In this document: positions 56,001 to 62,932 of the stretch, in pieces
Position numbering within the stretch: the stretch's first letter is position 1
Layout of the letters: every line of letters begins with the position of its first letter
DNA from: Pseudomonadota bacterium
Lineage (GTDB): Bacteria; Desulfobacterota; Desulfobacteria; Desulfobacterales; JAHIVH01
Direction of reading: 5' to 3'
Length of the DNA: 64,000 nt
NCBI GenBank assembly: GCA_018816735.1
Contig: JAHIVH010000061.1
Span: 1-64,000 of the forward strand
The notes under the pieces: model-generated
What the model saw: only the letters and a program-made list of their open reading frames with translations
Told to the model about the DNA's origin: nothing
The model's database searches: none
Position numbers and translations under genes: made by a program

Positions 56001-57402
56001 GAGAACCGGATTGATGAACATTAATCTTCTCTGTGGCTAACCACTCCACCCCGTTTGCAAATCCAAAACAGCCATTCACGGATGTCAGGGCGCAAAGCGC
56101 TGTCCGCATTTTTGCGTATGCGTTTGAACGTGAAGCCAGCCTGTTGTTGTCATGGGTTTCCGCGAAATGAACCATCAGCCCATCCTGTCTGGAAATATCC
56201 CAGGCTTCCGGAAGGTAGTGTTCAATCTGTGGCCGGTCGTAATTTTGAAACAGTTCGGAATAGGCCCAGTTGAAATTACCTGTATTCAAGATATCCCGTG
56301 TTGCAGAAATTTTTCCGCCCAGCCCTTCCAGAAAAAAAAGGGTGTCCGGATACTGATTCCTCACAACAGAAATGATATATTGCCATGCAGGCACAGGTAT
56401 CATATATCCGGCATCACATCGAAACCCATCCACACCTCTTTTGCACCACAGGAGAAATACGTTTGCCATGAATTTCCACAGATCTTTTCTGGAGTAATCC
56501 AGGCGGGTAAGGTCACTCCAGACAACACCCCAGGCACCTGGATTTTCAATTCGGCCATTTTCATCCCGAATCAGCCATTGCGGGTGGGATTCGTGAAGGC
56601 TCGCTGCCCAGCCCGTATGGTTGATTGCGAAATCAAGAACAATCTTTGCCTGATGTTTGTGGATCGTATCTATCAGTTCGCCGAATTGCTCAAGAGGGGT
56701 CGCAGATGGGTCAAACTCAGCCAGCGCCGGATCTACGGCTGTAAAACTCAATGCCGCATAAGGGCTGCCGAAACGGCCCATTTTGGCATACGTTGTAGGG
56801 GTTGGATGTACGGGAAGCAACTGGATAATCCGGCATCCCAGGGTGCCTGTAACAAAATCGATTTTTTTCAAAAAATCCCTGAATGTGCCTGAAGGGGGAA
56901 TCACGGCGTATCCCTTGCCATCCAGTTGTCTGATCAGATCAAGAGTAGACGAAGATATTTCAAAATCACCCCGCTGATTTGGCCCGAACTGCCGGACAAA
57001 TGCATTGTAAATAATATTTGCACAACAGGTGAAAGAAGGTTCGACATTGATAATCGTATTCTCACCTTCCGGCCAGTTAGGATCATTCTTTTCATTTCCC
57101 GAAAAATAGCATTTGGCCTCAAAATGACCGATTTCATTTAAGGGGAGCGTTATTCTGAAACAGGTTTTATCAATCTGTTTCATGGGTATATCAAACCAGT
57201 CTTTCCCAAGAACCGGAATATCCTCTTCAATGGATTTGATAATTTCGTTTCTTTTTACTGCAGCATGGCCGATATTTGTTCGAAGCCATGCCTGACCTTC
57301 TGCCGGATGCGTTAACGTCAGATCAAACGTGACCGTATCCCCCTTGAACATCAGGTAACGTGTTCCCGGTAGCGGTGTCTGGATCATAATCATATTAGTC
57401 AT
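53077..57402 (-). CDS. Fused glycogen debranching enzyme (GH13 transferase + GH133 glucosidase)
   Basis: 1441 residues, about the size of animal AGL. The N-terminal half is a GH13 4-alpha-glucanotransferase-like domain with DFAINHTGW, nucleophile Asp in GVDGFRCDAGYMIP, Glu in LFFLEGLGGK and Asp in HFAETHDNNRLASR. The C-terminal 430 residues are a GH133 amylo-1,6-glucosidase: GYPWFLDWGRDSLIFTRGLI, DTADAALWFFKA, AYHNGTAWTWVFPSF and GHMPEILDGDYPHKP-type ending. The middle (about 600-1000) is a mostly beta region with no clear match. This combines transferase and glucosidase on one chain, as in eukaryotes, though detailed relationship cannot be judged here. First gene of the glycogen operon. Confidence 0.9.
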   Translation of the reverse strand: MTNMIMIQTPLPGTRYLMFKGDTVTFDLTLTHPAEGQAWLRTNIGHAAVKRNEIIKSIEEDIPVLGKDWFDIPMKQIDKTCFRITLPLNEIGHFEAKCYFSGNEKNDPNWPEGENTIINVEPSFTCCANIIYNAFVRQFGPNQRGDFEISSSTLDLIRQLDGKGYAVIPPSGTFRDFLKKIDFVTGTLGCRIIQLLPVHPTPTTYAKMGRFGSPYAALSFTAVDPALAEFDPSATPLEQFGELIDTIHKHQAKIVLDFAINHTGWAASLHESHPQWLIRDENGRIENPGAWGVVWSDLTRLDYSRKDLWKFMANVFLLWCKRGVDGFRCDAGYMIPVPAWQYIISVVRNQYPDTLFFLEGLGGKISATRDILNTGNFNWAYSELFQNYDRPQIEHYLPEAWDISRQDGLMVHFAETHDNNRLASRSNAYAKMRTALCALTSVNGCFGFANGVEWLATEKINVHQSGSLNWGAVDNQVDRIQRLSVILKNHPSFFDQTDLKLIETGDGNFIALLRHHKPSHKKLVVLVNLDTGNSVDAFWKQEDSGMTSELFLDLLSGKTLTIIPENGILKVLLEPCGVLCLTDDPSDRFITDFKSDSFPEIPARINTQLYKAKALEIIGVYRGTTDISDVDANQAARHLEKDPVRFCREQNNLSEESRVISWLYPCDLRREVMVPPAHFLLIRSDYPFRSMIIFTDGEDTVTIKTEEGLKRNDGTYFALYEPIFLPVQHQKLILKLSVFKKDHNDHVEGALYYLSHAENVIFRKVYGRSDIDTKKSLLLRTNGRGGMLRSLISWGRINSKYDALLAANLNPLYPVDRWVMFTRLRGWVVFQGYSQEINFDCFHAFAYGCENGGFSRFYLPVGQGEHILLTIGFEMLDDKNAIRVLFYRHPSRNFTARLDDAKSIQIILRPDIESRNFHYQTKAFTGPEHHFPSSVTLENDGFIFHPSSSHILHINMPKGSFVEEKEWYYMNHRPDDEERGMDGNSDLYSPGYFKAFMKGNDALELIAECEEALETQKQTGRQILPLTETDIRNQIKSVRFDARDVMEPMDIMKKSLSDFIVKRGALKSVIAGYPWFLDWGRDSLIFTRGLIAAGLLDDSKSILKQFGTFEEDGTLPNMISGTDAGNRDTADAALWFFKAVEELVDREGNECFLDKELDGRPIRKILTDIGHAITQGTKNGIYTDPESGLVFSPSHFTWMDTNFPAGTPREGYCIEIQALWFSALSFLAVADNANRDKWQNHADQVRKSVHSLFINDQGYLSDCLYASSGAPARSAEPDNAVRPNQLFAITLGVISDQNVSHSILERCAKLVVPGAIRSLADEPVIRPLHILFNGQLLNDPYHPYTGTYHGDEDTKRKPAYHNGTAWTWVFPSFCEAWVMTYGNAGKQTALSLLSTGVDLLSKGAIGHMPEILDGDYPHKPKGCDAQAWAISEYYRVWKKLV

Positions 57403-57514
57403 AAATAATCAGCGTGAATAGTACCGGTTTGTAAGACTGGAGAGACAAAATCCCAAATTGGGCCAGGGGTTTCGTCTTCAGTGACTTATCAATGAAAGCC
57501 TTAAAAAAGTCAAA

Positions 57515-57940
57515 TTAAATATTCCTCATATATGCACGAAACATTTGCTTATCATACCTGTGCACAGGCGTTTTCTCTTTTCCAAACCCAAACACAGCGT
57601 CATTTCCAAATTTCTCATACATCGCGCCTATGCCATACATAGGCATGGCCGAGCCTATGATTTTTTTACACCATATGACCTTGGCATGATAATTTTTACG
57701 AATGCCCGTAGCCGTATCAATTTCAGGGCGAACAAGATTTATCGAAATGGATGTCCCCTGAGGAATGGAATATTCGGACTCAAGGTACATGCCTCCCCTG
57801 CTGTAATTGGATAAACTGGCGACCAGAGAGGGACATTTCTCGTTCAGGAAATCATCACCCTTTCTTGCTCCTGTAAAAATCTGTACAGGGACTTCATAGG
57901 TATATCTCGTAAAAGATCTTTTGTTCATATAATTTTTCAT
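57515..57940 (-). CDS. PilZ-domain protein, predicted c-di-GMP receptor
   Basis: 141 residues. The c-di-GMP signature is complete: RxxxR in NKRSFTRYTYEVPVQI and NxSxGG in SNYSRGGMYLESE, followed by VRPEIDTATG and VIWCKKIIGSAMPMYGIGAM. No extra domain is present, so it is a single-domain receptor whose partner is unknown. A ribosome site GGGGGG lies close to the ATG; a second in-frame Met four codons later is possible. Single gene. Confidence 0.88.
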   Translation of the reverse strand: MKNYMNKRSFTRYTYEVPVQIFTGARKGDDFLNEKCPSLVASLSNYSRGGMYLESEYSIPQGTSISINLVRPEIDTATGIRKNYHAKVIWCKKIIGSAMPMYGIGAMYEKFGNDAVFGFGKEKTPVHRYDKQMFRAYMRNI

Positions 57941-58432
57941 ATGCCCCCCTTTTTTGCCATCAGGCAGTTATCTGGTTTGCCGGTTTACACGATAAGGGCC
58001 GGCAACGGCTTAAATAGTGCTGCGAGTTTGTCACTGATGCCAGCAATTCATATGCCAGATCAGGTGTGTCCCTTCATAGAACCCGTTTTTTTGGAAAATC
58101 ATGAGGAAATTGAGTTTGAAAACTTAACAGGACATTACAAAACAGGAACAAATCCTTGATGAATGACACAGATTATAATTAAACGATTTTTTTTTGTCAA
58201 AATAATAACCGGGTATAATCAAAAAAAACCGCGACAAAGAATTTACAAACTGTAAAAATTATAGTCATCATTTCTCTGTTTTCAAGCGCAAATCCGGTTA
58301 TGCCCGGTTTTCCAAATTGGGAATCGAAATGTCTTGCCAAAGACAAAATAAAGAAATACGGTACATTGCCGATACGTTATACAGGCAAACATCATTTGAA
58401 CACATACCTATATTCCCCTGTGGGTAGATATA
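57941..58432. other. AT-rich interval, no gene assigned
   Basis: About 490 bp between the PilZ gene (minus) and the next plus-strand gene. A plus-strand frame of 72 codons (57941-58159) has no ribosome site and no known family. AAT/AAA-rich tracts suit promoters. I looked for a c-di-GMP (GEMM) riboswitch in front of the PilZ gene and found only a short GGCAAACC fragment. Confidence 0.4.
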
Positions 58433-59095
58433 ATGGCAACTGATAAAAAATCAGACAAAAAAGAAAAATCATCATCAAAAAACGCCAAGGCCGATAATGA
58501 TCCAAATGACGCTCTGATTGATGAAAACCCTCACAAAAAAAATAAATCAAAAAAAAAAATTTCTGTAACAAAAATTATTTTTATACTGATAGTTATCAGT
58601 GGTCTTGGGACATGCGGTTTCGGTGTCTATTATTTTTTCTTCAATCCGGCCGTATACCATAAAAAAACGCTTGAAGCTGTTAAAATCAATGAAGAACTAA
58701 TTGAATTCAGTTTTCATCACATGCCAGACGTATACCGTGCTTTCGTGGAAACAAACGACAAGCAGGTGCTGCTGGAAAAGGAAATCGAACGGCTGAAAGG
58801 CATTGCAGATGAATATCCCTTGCAAAAGCAGATTGCCTTATCTGAAATAGCTGTTTTTGAAAATGCTTTACAAAATATAAAAATGTTGCGAGAAGAACTG
58901 GAAAAAAACATTGAAATGATTTATGTGTCTTATCGCGTCAATCAGGAAAAAGGTCTCAGTCTGATAGAAAGCAATAAAGATGTCCTTATCACAAGAGCCG
59001 GCAATTCTCTTAATGCTTATGAATACCTGTTCAAAAGATTAAATGAGCGGCGGAAAAACCAAGGAATTTTAACCCAATTAACGAATCTGTTCTGA
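58433..59095 (+). CDS. Single-pass membrane protein with periplasmic coiled coil
   Basis: 220 residues. A Lys/Ser/Asp-rich disordered N-terminus of about 40 residues (MATDKKSDKKEKSSSKNAKA) precedes one membrane helix at about 45-68 (IIFILIVISGLGTCGFGVYY). The rest is helical with a strong coiled-coil character (LLEKEIERLKGIADEYPLQK, NALQNIKMLREELEKNIEMI). The orientation suggests a cytoplasmic N-terminus and a periplasmic helical domain. No family is recognised. It is 10 bp before the OleC-like ligase gene, so the two are probably co-expressed. Confidence 0.65.
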   Translation: MATDKKSDKKEKSSSKNAKADNDPNDALIDENPHKKNKSKKKISVTKIIFILIVISGLGTCGFGVYYFFFNPAVYHKKTLEAVKINEELIEFSFHHMPDVYRAFVETNDKQVLLEKEIERLKGIADEYPLQKQIALSEIAVFENALQNIKMLREELEKNIEMIYVSYRVNQEKGLSLIESNKDVLITRAGNSLNAYEYLFKRLNERRKNQGILTQLTNLF

Positions 59096-59105
59096 AAAAA
59101 TAGTT

Positions 59106-60785
59106 ATGGATAATATCGAAGAATTCACTCCCGACCCGATTGTAAAACTGACCGAACGAATAAAATTAAATGCTGACAAAAATCCTTACGGCATTGCTGT
59201 AATCAAACCCGTTTCAAAAGATAAATCCGGCAGAACCACGTTTTCTCATCTGACCTTCAAGAGACTTGATGAGGAAACCGATCATCTGGCAAAAGAACTT
59301 GAATATGCGGGCATGAGAAAAGGGTTACGCACACTGGTAATGATGGAGCCAGGCCCGGATTACATATCTATTGTCTATGCGCTCTTTAAAATAGGCGCCG
59401 TACCTGTGATCATGAGCCCGGGAATCACACAAAAGGAATTCCTTTCGTGTGTCAAGGATGCTTCAATCGAAGCGTTTATCGGTTCGGCCAGAGGACATCT
59501 TATACGCATCCTGAATGCCTCGTGCTTCAAGTCAGTGACAACCGTTTTTACCTGTGGCCAAAAATTTTTCTGGGGAGGCCATTTCATCTCGACCAACACC
59601 ACAGAGGCATCTTCCGAATTTAAAACAGACGCGCTGAAAGAAAATGATACTGCATTGATTTTCTATACGCCGGGTGTGACCGGGCGCTCAAAAGGTGTGA
59701 TTCATACCTTATCCTCCCTTGATGCAACCATTTCAAATCTGGTTAAACTTTTTGACGTCAGGAAAGACGACGTCAATCTTTCCCTGCATCCCTATTTTCT
59801 ACTGCTATTCCCGGCCATGGGAATGACATCCGTCATTCCGGACATCGATCTCAATTTCCCGCTTGAAGCTGACATGTCCCGCATCACGGATTTGGTCACT
59901 CAGATAGGCATCACTCATATTATGGCCTCACCATCGATATTCAGCATGATTGGTGACTGTATGACTGAAGGGGAAATCGTGCTTCCGTCCATTCGGAAAA
60001 TCATTGTTTTTGGCACCCAGATTATCCCGGAATTTATGACCGACTTTATGACCGGTATCAACGAAGCCGTTAATATTGTTCTTTCCTATGGTTCAACTGA
60101 AGTGTTTCCTGTATCCACCTTAGACTGCAAGGAAATGTTGACGGAAACAAAACACTTGAGTGAAAAAGGGTTTGGCACATGCATCGGAAAGCCTGTTTCC
60201 GGACTCAATATCGAATTGATAACCGCAAGTGACGATTCCATCACTCATTTGAGAAATGAAGTCATGGTCTCAGATGGAAATGTGGGTGAAATCGTGATAA
60301 ACGGGACTCCTGTATCCCCTTCGTATTATGAATATGCCAAAGCAGATGCCTATTCAAAAATCACGGATTCAGATAAATCGGTCTGGCATCGATCCGGAGA
60401 TCTGGCCTGGCGTGACAAAAAAGGAAGATTGTGGCTATGCGGCAGAAAATCCCAGGCCGTGAAAACGACACAAGGCCCTCTTTTTACAATATCCTGTGAA
60501 ACGATATTCAACATGCATCCTGATGTTCACAGAAGCGCACTTGTAGGGGTCGGCGATACATCGAATCAGACACCCGTCATGCTGGTAGAGCTTGAAAAAA
60601 AATGCGGGAAAAGAAGAAAAACCGAAATTGTTGAAGAACTCCTTGAGCTTGCAAGATCAAATGAAGCAACGCATATGATAGAGACGATCCTGATTCATGA
60701 GGGTTTTCCTGTAGATGGGTATCATTTGTCTAAAATTATTCGGGAAGAGTTGAGAATTTTTGCTGAAAAAATAATGCTGGGTTAA
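59106..60785 (+). CDS. AMP-dependent ligase, OleC-like fatty-acid-activating enzyme
   Basis: 559 residues of the ANL superfamily. It should activate a carboxylic acid with ATP. Core motifs are ALIFYTPGVTGRSKGVIHT (A3/P-loop), YGSTEVFPV, WHRSGDLAWRDKKGRLWLCG (A7/A8) and a C-terminal FPVDGYHLSKIIREELR with the catalytic Lys. The PVDxxHxxKIxREEL ending resembles OleC beta-lactone synthetases and relatives. The P-loop is atypical: Pro and Val replace the usual Ser/Thr residues of YTSGTTGxPKG, so activity may differ. It starts 10 bp after a membrane coiled-coil gene and its end overlaps the convergent DHH-CBS gene by 4 bp. Confidence 0.8.
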   Translation: MDNIEEFTPDPIVKLTERIKLNADKNPYGIAVIKPVSKDKSGRTTFSHLTFKRLDEETDHLAKELEYAGMRKGLRTLVMMEPGPDYISIVYALFKIGAVPVIMSPGITQKEFLSCVKDASIEAFIGSARGHLIRILNASCFKSVTTVFTCGQKFFWGGHFISTNTTEASSEFKTDALKENDTALIFYTPGVTGRSKGVIHTLSSLDATISNLVKLFDVRKDDVNLSLHPYFLLLFPAMGMTSVIPDIDLNFPLEADMSRITDLVTQIGITHIMASPSIFSMIGDCMTEGEIVLPSIRKIIVFGTQIIPEFMTDFMTGINEAVNIVLSYGSTEVFPVSTLDCKEMLTETKHLSEKGFGTCIGKPVSGLNIELITASDDSITHLRNEVMVSDGNVGEIVINGTPVSPSYYEYAKADAYSKITDSDKSVWHRSGDLAWRDKKGRLWLCGRKSQAVKTTQGPLFTISCETIFNMHPDVHRSALVGVGDTSNQTPVMLVELEKKCGKRRKTEIVEELLELARSNEATHMIETILIHEGFPVDGYHLSKIIREELRIFAEKIMLG

Positions 60786-62077
60786 TCCGGAAGCAGATCA
60801 TACAGATACCGCATGGAGTCTGTTCGCGTCACAATACCGATCAGCTCCCCATTTTTCACAACAGGCAGGCGGCCGATATCATGCTTGATCATGAGACTGG
60901 CTGCTTCCATCGGACTTTTTTCCGGCCCGATACTTATCACACGGGTTGACATATAGGCTTTAACCGGAGCCTTGATTTGCGATTCTTTTCTCATTTTTTT
61001 AAAATCTCTTCTGGAAATGATCCCCACAAGTTTCTCGCCCTCAGTCACAGGTACACCGGTCACGCCTTTATCCCTGAAAATCATCGCCACATCTTCCATT
61101 GATGTATTTACGTCAACAGTGAACACCGGGTAAGACATGAGATCACTTAACTGGATTGATGAGCTTGAATTTCCCTGAACAAATTCCTTGAGGAGTGAAG
61201 AGACAATTTCCGGATTGACCGATTTCATCAGAGCAGAACCTGCACCGGTATGACCACCGCCACCCAGGGTTCTCATGATTTTCCCGATATTCAGATCATC
61301 AATGCGGCTGCGCCCGATAACAATGCATGAATCTTTCTCCTTATCCAGAAATATACCAAAGGCCGCATCCACATTTAGAATTTCACGGTACATATGGACG
61401 ACCAGGGAAAGGTTTCCAATATGACCTGAAATTTCAATTGTTTTTATGCTTATTGTATACCCATTGATCTTCATCCGGTTGGAGGTTCTCAGCATGTCAA
61501 ACAGAATTTCTTTTTGTCTTTCACCATAAGCCTGGGAAAGAAATGACGTCAATACCTTCAGATCAGCGCCTTTTTCAAGAAGGTAGGCGGCTGCATAGGC
61601 ATCATCAGGTTTGGTTGCAGGAAATGTAAGACTTCCGGTATCTTCATAAAGCCCCATAAGGAAGAGTGTTGCCTGAATCGGAGAGATATTCATCTTGATC
61701 TTTGACAGGTATTTCACCATCAGGGTAATATTGGCACCCACTTCTTCCTGACATGACCATACAGGGTTCATGTCTCCTCCCAGATGATGATCCCAGACAA
61801 ATACCTCAATATCTTCTCTTTTTTTTATTTTCCCGAATCTTTCGAGCCGACTCCATCTGTTGGCGTCAACGACAATCAGTTTTTTCACCTTTTCAAGGTC
61901 AATCTCTCTGGGCTCTTTGGTATCAAATATATCTTTATGAAGTGCCAAAAATGTTTTTACGTTTGGATTAATCGTTTTGGGAAGTACAGGCACAGCATCC
62001 GGATAGATGATGCTGCCGGCAATCAGTGAGGCAAAAGCATCGAAATCTGTGCTTTTATGCGTGGTGATAATTTGCAT
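60782..62077 (-). CDS. DHH/DHHA1 phosphoesterase with two CBS domains
   Basis: 431 residues. The N-terminal DHH phosphoesterase has THKSTDFDAFASL, VVDANRWSR and VFVWDHHLGGDMNPVW; the DHHA1 part has RTLGGGGHTGAGSALM. Two CBS domains follow (LMSYPVFTVDVNTSMEDVAM, then YMSTRVISIGPEKSPMEAAS, with GRLPVVKNGELIGIVTRTDS). In many deltaproteobacteria this module is the front of a long tRNA nucleotidyltransferase-like protein. Here the chain ends right after the second CBS domain, so the polymerase part is absent. It could hydrolyse short oligonucleotides or cyclic nucleotides under adenylate control. Inference. Confidence 0.85.
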   Translation of the reverse strand: MQIITTHKSTDFDAFASLIAGSIIYPDAVPVLPKTINPNVKTFLALHKDIFDTKEPREIDLEKVKKLIVVDANRWSRLERFGKIKKREDIEVFVWDHHLGGDMNPVWSCQEEVGANITLMVKYLSKIKMNISPIQATLFLMGLYEDTGSLTFPATKPDDAYAAAYLLEKGADLKVLTSFLSQAYGERQKEILFDMLRTSNRMKINGYTISIKTIEISGHIGNLSLVVHMYREILNVDAAFGIFLDKEKDSCIVIGRSRIDDLNIGKIMRTLGGGGHTGAGSALMKSVNPEIVSSLLKEFVQGNSSSSIQLSDLMSYPVFTVDVNTSMEDVAMIFRDKGVTGVPVTEGEKLVGIISRRDFKKMRKESQIKAPVKAYMSTRVISIGPEKSPMEAASLMIKHDIGRLPVVKNGELIGIVTRTDSMRYLYDLLPD

Positions 62078-62325
62078 ATGATGTATGTATCGTTATCCAG
62101 TCAGTTTAAAAGCCTTCTGCCAACGAGTTTGTTCATCCAGCTTTTTAAGTGCCATCCTAACCAATTGTGAACATAAAATCAACTGATATCGGTTCTAAAA
62201 TTGCCTGAGACTTGAAACGGGATTTAAATTGCACCCCAATCAAACTCGCAGTTGACAGTTGGAAAAGGAATCAACATAATGGGGTCGCTTTTTACATATT
62301 GTCATCATAAAGGGTCCCCATTATT

Positions 62326-62880
62326 ATGAACAAATTAACGATAACCGTCGTGGGAAATGACAGACCGGGTATATTATCCGCCATTTCAGGGAATCTTCTT
62401 AAGCTGGACTGCAATATTGAAAATGTCAGCCAGACCATCTTGCAGTCTGAATTTGCGGGGATTTTCATTGTGTCCGCCCCTGAGGATCTGGCTCTTGATA
62501 CACTTCATGAAACCATTCAGGGTGATCTGGCTGGCATGGGACTTCATGTTCATGTCAAACCCCTTACTAAACAGGACGAACCATTTGCAAGGGAAGACGC
62601 AGAACCGTTTATCGTCGTGACGATCGGGCCGGACCGGAAAGGTCTGGTTGCTGAAATCGCCAGCGTTATTGCCGGATATGGGGTCAATATTGCCAATCTC
62701 AAAGCTGTTTTTAAAGGCGGCAATGATCCGAACAAAAATATCATGGCTTATGAAATTGAAATCCCGAAGAGTGTTGATTTGCAATCCCTCACAGACGACC
62801 TGAAGACAAAAGCCAAAAAAATGGATCTTGATCTCAGTATCCAGCATCGAAAAATTTTTGATACCATTAACCGGATCTAA
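62326..62880 (+). CDS. Tandem ACT-domain protein
   Basis: 184 residues with two ACT domains: KLTITVVGNDRPGILSAIS at the N-terminus and VVTIGPDRKGLVAEIASVIA at about 95-115. Proteins of this type resemble the glycine-cleavage repressor GcvR and the regulatory halves of amino-acid enzymes, and usually bind an amino acid. AAAGGG precedes the ATG. It is followed 52 bp later by a UPF0210 gene, a frequent conserved pair in bacteria and archaea, so it may sense the ligand for that partner. Confidence 0.85.
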   Translation: MNKLTITVVGNDRPGILSAISGNLLKLDCNIENVSQTILQSEFAGIFIVSAPEDLALDTLHETIQGDLAGMGLHVHVKPLTKQDEPFAREDAEPFIVVTIGPDRKGLVAEIASVIAGYGVNIANLKAVFKGGNDPNKNIMAYEIEIPKSVDLQSLTDDLKTKAKKMDLDLSIQHRKIFDTINRI

Positions 62881-62932
62881 AAAAAGGTAACAACCATACT
62901 GACACTTTCAGCAGTTTTTTTGAGGAACACCT

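Noticed and set aside
57941..58100. c-di-GMP (GEMM) riboswitch upstream of the PilZ gene
   Set aside because: Only a GGCAAACC fragment is present; the GACGCAAAGCC and closing elements are missing.
57941..58159. 72-codon plus-strand frame after the PilZ gene
   Set aside because: No ribosome site, no family match and a composition that looks non-coding.
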